From assembly GCA_017626015.1 (NCBI GenBank), contig JAGAJO010000001.1, forward strand, positions 62,001 through 126,000: a DNA stretch of 64,000 nt, written 5' to 3'. Position numbers and translations under genes: made by a program. The notes under the pieces were generated by a model that was not told where the DNA came from, searched no databases, and saw only the letters and a list, made by a program, of their open reading frames with translations. Position 1 is the stretch's first letter; each line of letters begins with the position of its first letter. The DNA is from Ruminococcus sp. (GTDB lineage Bacteria > Bacillota > Clostridia > Oscillospirales > Ruminococcaceae). This document shows positions 60,040 to 64,000 of this stretch, piece after piece.

Positions 60040-61761
60040 TCAGACCGCCTCCTTCTTAAACTGCGAGCTGTAGATCTCGTTATAGACAGGACAGCTTTCC
60101 AGAAGCTCCTCATGTCTGCCAAGACCCACGATCTTTCCGTCATCCAGAACTATTATCTTATCCGCATGGGCAATGGACGATGTCCTCTGGGAAACTATAA
60201 ATACCGTAGGGGAGCTTTCCATTTCCCGTATTGATCTTCTCAGAGCGGCGTCGGTAGCAAAATCGAGAGCTGATGCGCTGTCGTCAAGAATAAGTATCTC
60301 AGGCTCCCTGACCAAAGCTCTCGCAATGGTGAAGCGCTGCCGCTGTCCGCCGGAGAGATTTTTTCCTCCCTGCTCCAGCTGAAAATCCAGTCCTCCCTTG
60401 GATTCAATGACCTCCGCAGCCTGAGCTGTGCGGGCGGCTTTCATTATTTCCTCATCGGTGGCGTTATTTTTTCCCCACTGCATATTTTCACGGACCGTGC
60501 CTTTAAACAGCACCGCCTTCTGAGGTACTATGCCTATTTTTTCTCTTAGCTGCTCAAGAGGATAATCCCTGACATTGATTCCGCCGATAATGACCTCCCC
60601 CTGAGAAGCGTCGTAAAAACGAGGTATCATATTGACAAGCGAAGTTTTTCCCGAGCCTGTTCCTCCGATAATTCCCACCGTCTCTCCCTTTTTTACAGTG
60701 AAGCTCATACCCGTAAGAGCGTCGTCTCCGGCGTTTTTATATCTGAGGGAAACGTTTCTGAACTCTACGGCAATATCTCCGTCGGCTTTTTGTACAGGAT
60801 CGCTGTCGGTTTTCTGCGAGGATCTGATCTCAAATACCGACTGGACCCTGTTTCCGCAGGCAACGCATTTTGTAAGACTTATAATAAGATTTGCAAGCTT
60901 TATAAGCTCTACCAGTATCTGAGACATATAATTATAAAGCGCAACAACGTCGCCCTGGGATATTTCCCCAGAATTTACCTGAACGCCGCCGGTATGGATA
61001 AGCCAGATCACCGCCAGGTTTATAATAACATAAGTAACGGGATTCATAAGCGCCGATATTTTTCCGACAAACTTCTGGGCGGAGGTCAGCTCTGAGTTTC
61101 TGTTTTCAAACTCTGCCGTCTCCTCCTTTTCCTTACAGAACGCTCTTATAACTCTTACGCCGGTAAGGTTTTCTCTTGTCTTGCCGAGAACGCTGTCGAG
61201 ACGCTGCTGGACCTTTTTATACAAAGGTATACACCAAAGCATTATCCCGAAAACCACTGCCGACAGCACTGGGATAGTGACCGCAAATATCAGCGCTGCC
61301 TTTACATTTATGGTGAAAGCCATTATCATTGCTCCGAATACCACAAAGGGGGAGCGCAGCAAAAGTCTCAGCGTGAGATTTACTCCCGTCTGGATCTGGT
61401 TTATATCGCTGGTCATTCTGGTTATGAGGGTAGCTGTTCCCACCTCGTCAAGCTCTGAATAGGAAAGGCTTTCTATATGCTTGAAAAGCTCATGCCTTAA
61501 ATTTGTAACAAAGCCCACTGAAGCCTTTGCGGCAAAAAACTGAGCTGTTATAGAAAATGCCAGACCTATTATTCCAAGGAGGATAAGCATAAGACACATT
61601 TTTATAACGTAGCCTTTGTCTCCTCCTCCGATACCGTTGTCAATGATAGCAGCGATCACCAGCGGCACAAAAAGCTCCAGCAAAGCCTCTAGCAGCTTGA
61701 AAAGCGGACCCATTATACATTCCTTCCGGTATTTTCTGATGTGAACAAGCAGCTTTCTCAA
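60040..61761 (-). CDS. ABC exporter half-transporter, degenerate NBD
   Basis: 573 residues. Six TM helices, then Walker A IGGTGSGKTS, signature NLSGGQRQR and Walker B ILILDDSASALD: the catalytic Glu is Asp, and the switch position reads VSQRTSSI (Gln instead of His). This marks the non-canonical site of heterodimeric exporters. RBS AAGGAAG before the ATG at 61761. Confidence 0.92.
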   Translation of the reverse strand: MRKLLVHIRKYRKECIMGPLFKLLEALLELFVPLVIAAIIDNGIGGGDKGYVIKMCLMLILLGIIGLAFSITAQFFAAKASVGFVTNLRHELFKHIESLSYSELDEVGTATLITRMTSDINQIQTGVNLTLRLLLRSPFVVFGAMIMAFTINVKAALIFAVTIPVLSAVVFGIMLWCIPLYKKVQQRLDSVLGKTRENLTGVRVIRAFCKEKEETAEFENRNSELTSAQKFVGKISALMNPVTYVIINLAVIWLIHTGGVQVNSGEISQGDVVALYNYMSQILVELIKLANLIISLTKCVACGNRVQSVFEIRSSQKTDSDPVQKADGDIAVEFRNVSLRYKNAGDDALTGMSFTVKKGETVGIIGGTGSGKTSLVNMIPRFYDASQGEVIIGGINVRDYPLEQLREKIGIVPQKAVLFKGTVRENMQWGKNNATDEEIMKAARTAQAAEVIESKGGLDFQLEQGGKNLSGGQRQRFTIARALVREPEILILDDSASALDFATDAALRRSIREMESSPTVFIVSQRTSSIAHADKIIVLDDGKIVGLGRHEELLESCPVYNEIYSSQFKKEAV

Positions 61762-61807
61762 TTAAATACTTCCTTTCATATTTACAGATAAAAAACTCTG
61801 CATATCC

Positions 61808-61872
61808 AGAGCGTGTTCACATAAAACCGATGTACGGATTTTTGAGCGTTGGGCTTTATGTAAACACGCTCT
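61808..61872 (+). repeat. AGAGCGTG hairpin repeat, copy 3
   Basis: Arms 61808-61825 and 61855-61872, with a longer loop. Lies between divergent genes, upstream of the exporter and of hsp20. Confidence 0.7.
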
Positions 61873-62011
61873 TATTTTATCATAAATAGTATATCATATT
61901 CTCACAATATTTTAAAGCTATAACAATATACAAAATTACGCACTTTTTAATGGTTATAATATGCAAAAAGTATGTATACTATTGTCTTATACAGTCCTTT
62001 GCCGCAATGGT

Positions 62012-62038
62012 TTAGCACTCTATTAGTGAGAGTGCTAA
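62012..62038. promoter_or_regulatory. CIRCE operator (HrcA site)
   Basis: TTAGCACTC-N9-GAGTGCTAA, an exact consensus. A TATAAT-like box (about 61955) and other A/T-rich candidates lie upstream. It is about 125 nt before the hsp20 ATG. Confidence 0.93.
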
Positions 62039-62163
62039 ATTTTATTATTGCGACACAAAGTTTTCACAATATTTTCACAATAGAGGGGTATTCTATAAAC
62101 AATGAAAGGAATGATACCAATGGAACCAAAAAAGGATACGCATAAATAACACAGATTTAATTT

Positions 62164-62601
62164 TTGGGAGGTATTTATATGTTTGGACTTACACCGTTTG
62201 AAAAGAGCAGCTATGATCTGTTTGACGCATTCCACAGCTTTGAAAATGACTTTTTCGGAGGAAACACATTAAGGAGCTTCAAAACGGATATAAAGGATAT
62301 GGGAGACAGCTATATTATGGAGGCTGAGCTTCCCGGCTTTGACAAGGAGGACATCAGCCTTGACATCTCAGGCAGCACACTTACGCTGTCCGCCGAGCAT
62401 AAGGCTGAAAACAGCGAAAAGGACGGCAGCGGAAATTACGTCCGCAGGGAAAGGACCTACGGCTCATATCAGAGAAGCTTTGACATAAGCGGAATAGACG
62501 CCGACAAAATGGAGGCGGAGTATAAAAACGGTATTCTTTGCCTGACAATGCCGAAGCTCAAAAAGACCGAGCCTTCTGTAAGACGTCTTGAGATCAGATA
62601 A
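62164..62601 (+). CDS. Small heat-shock protein, Hsp20/alpha-crystallin family
   Basis: The open frame starts with codons MGGIYMFGLTPFEK; the likely start is the ATG at 62179 (MFGLTPFEKSSYDLFD) after GGGAGG, giving about 140 residues. Alpha-crystallin domain at about 35-130 with ELPGFDKEDISLDISG and the conserved YKNGILCLTMPK. It holds unfolding proteins. The CIRCE site indicates HrcA control together with groES/dnaK-type genes. Confidence 0.94.
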   Translation: MGGIYMFGLTPFEKSSYDLFDAFHSFENDFFGGNTLRSFKTDIKDMGDSYIMEAELPGFDKEDISLDISGSTLTLSAEHKAENSEKDGSGNYVRRERTYGSYQRSFDISGIDADKMEAEYKNGILCLTMPKLKKTEPSVRRLEIR

Positions 62602-62626
62602 GCTGACGCAGTATCGATAACGGTAA

Positions 62627-62665
62627 ACGGGGAACAATGATCAAAAACATTGTTCCCCGTTTTTT
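62627..62665. terminator. Terminator between hsp20 and rqcH
   Basis: ACGGGGAACAATG/CATTGTTCCCCGT hairpin followed by TTTTTT on the plus strand; the rqcH stop lies at its right edge. Confidence 0.85.
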
Positions 62666-64000
62666 ATGCCTTGAGTGACTTCACAAGCTCCTCGTCCGGT
62701 CTCACTGTTATGGTATAATTGCTTGTGAAAATGACCATTCCCGGCTTTGACCCGTTAGGCTTTTTTACATTTCTGATGAAAGTATAGTCAACGTCTACTC
62801 TGGAGGAGCTTCTTCCCTTGGAAAAATACGCTGCGATCACCGCCGCCTCTTCGACTGTCCTGTCGGGAGGCATTTCGTCGTGACCGCTTTCCGTCTTGGG
62901 GCAGGAAATAACAACGTGACTTCCCGTTATATCCTTTACATGGAGCCACACGTCCGATTTTTCACTGTCCCGGCAGGTAAGCTTATCGTTCTGACTGTTA
63001 TTTCTTCCTACCCTGATAAGATAACCGTCGGAGGACATAAATTTCATGGGCGGAGCGGCTTTGGGCGGCTTTCCCTTGAATTTTCCTCTCTTTACATATC
63101 CCTGCTCCGCAAGCTCCGACCGCAGCTCGGCAATATCCCCCTCCGTCTGCGCTCTCGTAAGGGCGTCAAAAACAGAGTCAAGATATTTCGACTCCTCCTC
63201 GCCCTTTGAAATAAGCTCCCTCAGCTTTTTCTCCGCAGTGTCAAGCTTCCTGTATTCCTTATAATATTTCTGTGCGTTCTGCGTAGGTGTAAGCCTTTTA
63301 TCCAGCGGGATGATCACCGAAGGACTTCCCTCCTCGTAGAAATTGCTTACATTTATCTCATGCATACCCTTTTCCAGACCGTAAAGATTTGACATTATCA
63401 GATCCCCGTACTGACGGTATTTTTCTCTTTCTCCGCATTGTGCAAGCTCCAGCCGCTGATTCTGCACCCTTCTTTCGGTACGCTCTATGGTATTGAGAAG
63501 CAGCCTGAACAGATCCTGAGCCTTTTGCTTGGTTCTGGAGAGAGCGTCTCTTTCAGAATAAAAATAGTCAAGAAGCTCCGACGGAGACTCAAACGGCTTT
63601 GTTACCATAAGTCCTCCGTACTGATCTATCCTACAGAAACAGAAATCCTTAAGGGAGCCGTCCTTTGCTTTAATTACGGTAAATTTATTTTCCCCCGAAG
63701 CATATTCGCTGCGGATCCTGCCTATATAAAACCAAAGCCTGTCAAACTGATCCTCAGTCATATTTTCTGTAATTATCTCGTTTCCGTGACCGGTAAAAAA
63801 AGCGCATTCTCTGGCAAACACAGGGGATATTCCCTCCAGCGTTTTCATCAGCGCTTTTGAAAGCTCCTGCCTTCCGTTATCCTTAAGACGTTCCTCAAAA
63901 ACCTCTCTGGAGCATTCTGTAAGGCTCAGTCTGTCCTCTCTGGGGGGAAGCTCATAGGCCATTCCGGGCAGCACGGGACGTGATGAAACGTCCTGACCCA
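62664..64000 (-). CDS. rqcH: RqcH/NFACT family protein, 5' part outside window
   Basis: At least 445 codons, open to the right edge. The window holds the coiled-coil region (about 63120-63560) and the C-terminal NFACT-R domain (DKLTCRDSEKSDVWLHVKDI, GSHVVISCPKTESGHDEMPP). The N-terminal NFACT domain is mostly off the edge; VLPGMAYELPPREDRLSL is present near it. RqcH adds Ala tails to stalled nascent chains on 50S subunits. Older databases call it a fibronectin-binding protein. Confidence 0.88.
   Translation of the reverse strand, partial: GQDVSSRPVLPGMAYELPPREDRLSLTECSREVFEERLKDNGRQELSKALMKTLEGISPVFARECAFFTGHGNEIITENMTEDQFDRLWFYIGRIRSEYASGENKFTVIKAKDGSLKDFCFCRIDQYGGLMVTKPFESPSELLDYFYSERDALSRTKQKAQDLFRLLLNTIERTERRVQNQRLELAQCGEREKYRQYGDLIMSNLYGLEKGMHEINVSNFYEEGSPSVIIPLDKRLTPTQNAQKYYKEYRKLDTAEKKLRELISKGEEESKYLDSVFDALTRAQTEGDIAELRSELAEQGYVKRGKFKGKPPKAAPPMKFMSSDGYLIRVGRNNSQNDKLTCRDSEKSDVWLHVKDITGSHVVISCPKTESGHDEMPPDRTVEEAAVIAAYFSKGRSSSRVDVDYTFIRNVKKPNGSKPGMVIFTSNYTITVRPDEELVKSLKA

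Noticed and set aside
62100..62148. Tiny peptide frame (MEPKKDTHK) upstream of hsp20
   Set aside because: AAAGGA precedes it, but nine codons without any context are not enough to call a gene.

Overview
The window looks like a chromosomal segment from a Gram-positive anaerobe of the Clostridia, most likely a Ruminococcus-type member of the Oscillospiraceae. Reasons: a complete S10-spc-alpha ribosomal operon in the Firmicute order, zinc-ribbon S14 and L36, a Noc/ParA/ParB set next to serS with parS sites, SpoVG, a CIRCE element, lipoproteins with threonine-rich linkers, and GH36 and SGNH carbohydrate-active enzymes as in gut or rumen fibre degraders. The genus is inferred from these traits, not proven.

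Layout. 1-13 kb (minus strand): an ABC ATPase/permease operon whose promoter overlaps paired GTTAG-N6-CTAAC palindromes; a HAD phosphatase; tRNA-Leu(GAG); proS with a small membrane-protein gene; a large FtsX-type permease with its membrane-fusion lipoprotein; an SGNH-hydrolase lipoprotein. 13-29.5 kb (minus): rpsJ through rplQ with secY, adk, map, a KOW protein, infA and rpoA, read from a promoter at 29.4 kb through a long, strongly structured leader. 29.6-45.5 kb (mixed): a CorC/HlyC-type CBS protein, GtrA, an epimerase, an MBOAT-like protein without its catalytic histidines and a Thr-rich partner, two radical-SAM proteins, thrB, spoVG, murC, lexA, an Rrf2 regulator and a NarL-type two-component system. 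45.8-54.9 kb (minus, except one plus-strand gene at 51.2 kb): alpha-galactosidase, an aminotransferase, a lipoprotein, a PRTase-like protein, serS, parB and parA. 55-64 kb: Noc, a CAP-domain protein, a heterodimeric ABC exporter, a CIRCE-controlled Hsp20 and the C-terminal part of RqcH.

The most striking non-gene content is (a) a compact locus at 36.69-36.99 kb with two convergent near-consensus promoters, a 26-residue hydrophobic Lys-tailed peptide whose Shine-Dalgarno is locked in a GNRA hairpin, and an antisense RNA over the 3' end: a candidate type I toxin-antitoxin; (b) the S10 leader, where a 10-nt tract beside the rpsJ Shine-Dalgarno can compete for pairing with a long hairpin; and (c) at least five families of small dispersed palindromic or MITE-like repeats, several of which supply the stop codon of the neighbouring gene or sit against it.

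All calls come from reading the sequence; no database search was run.
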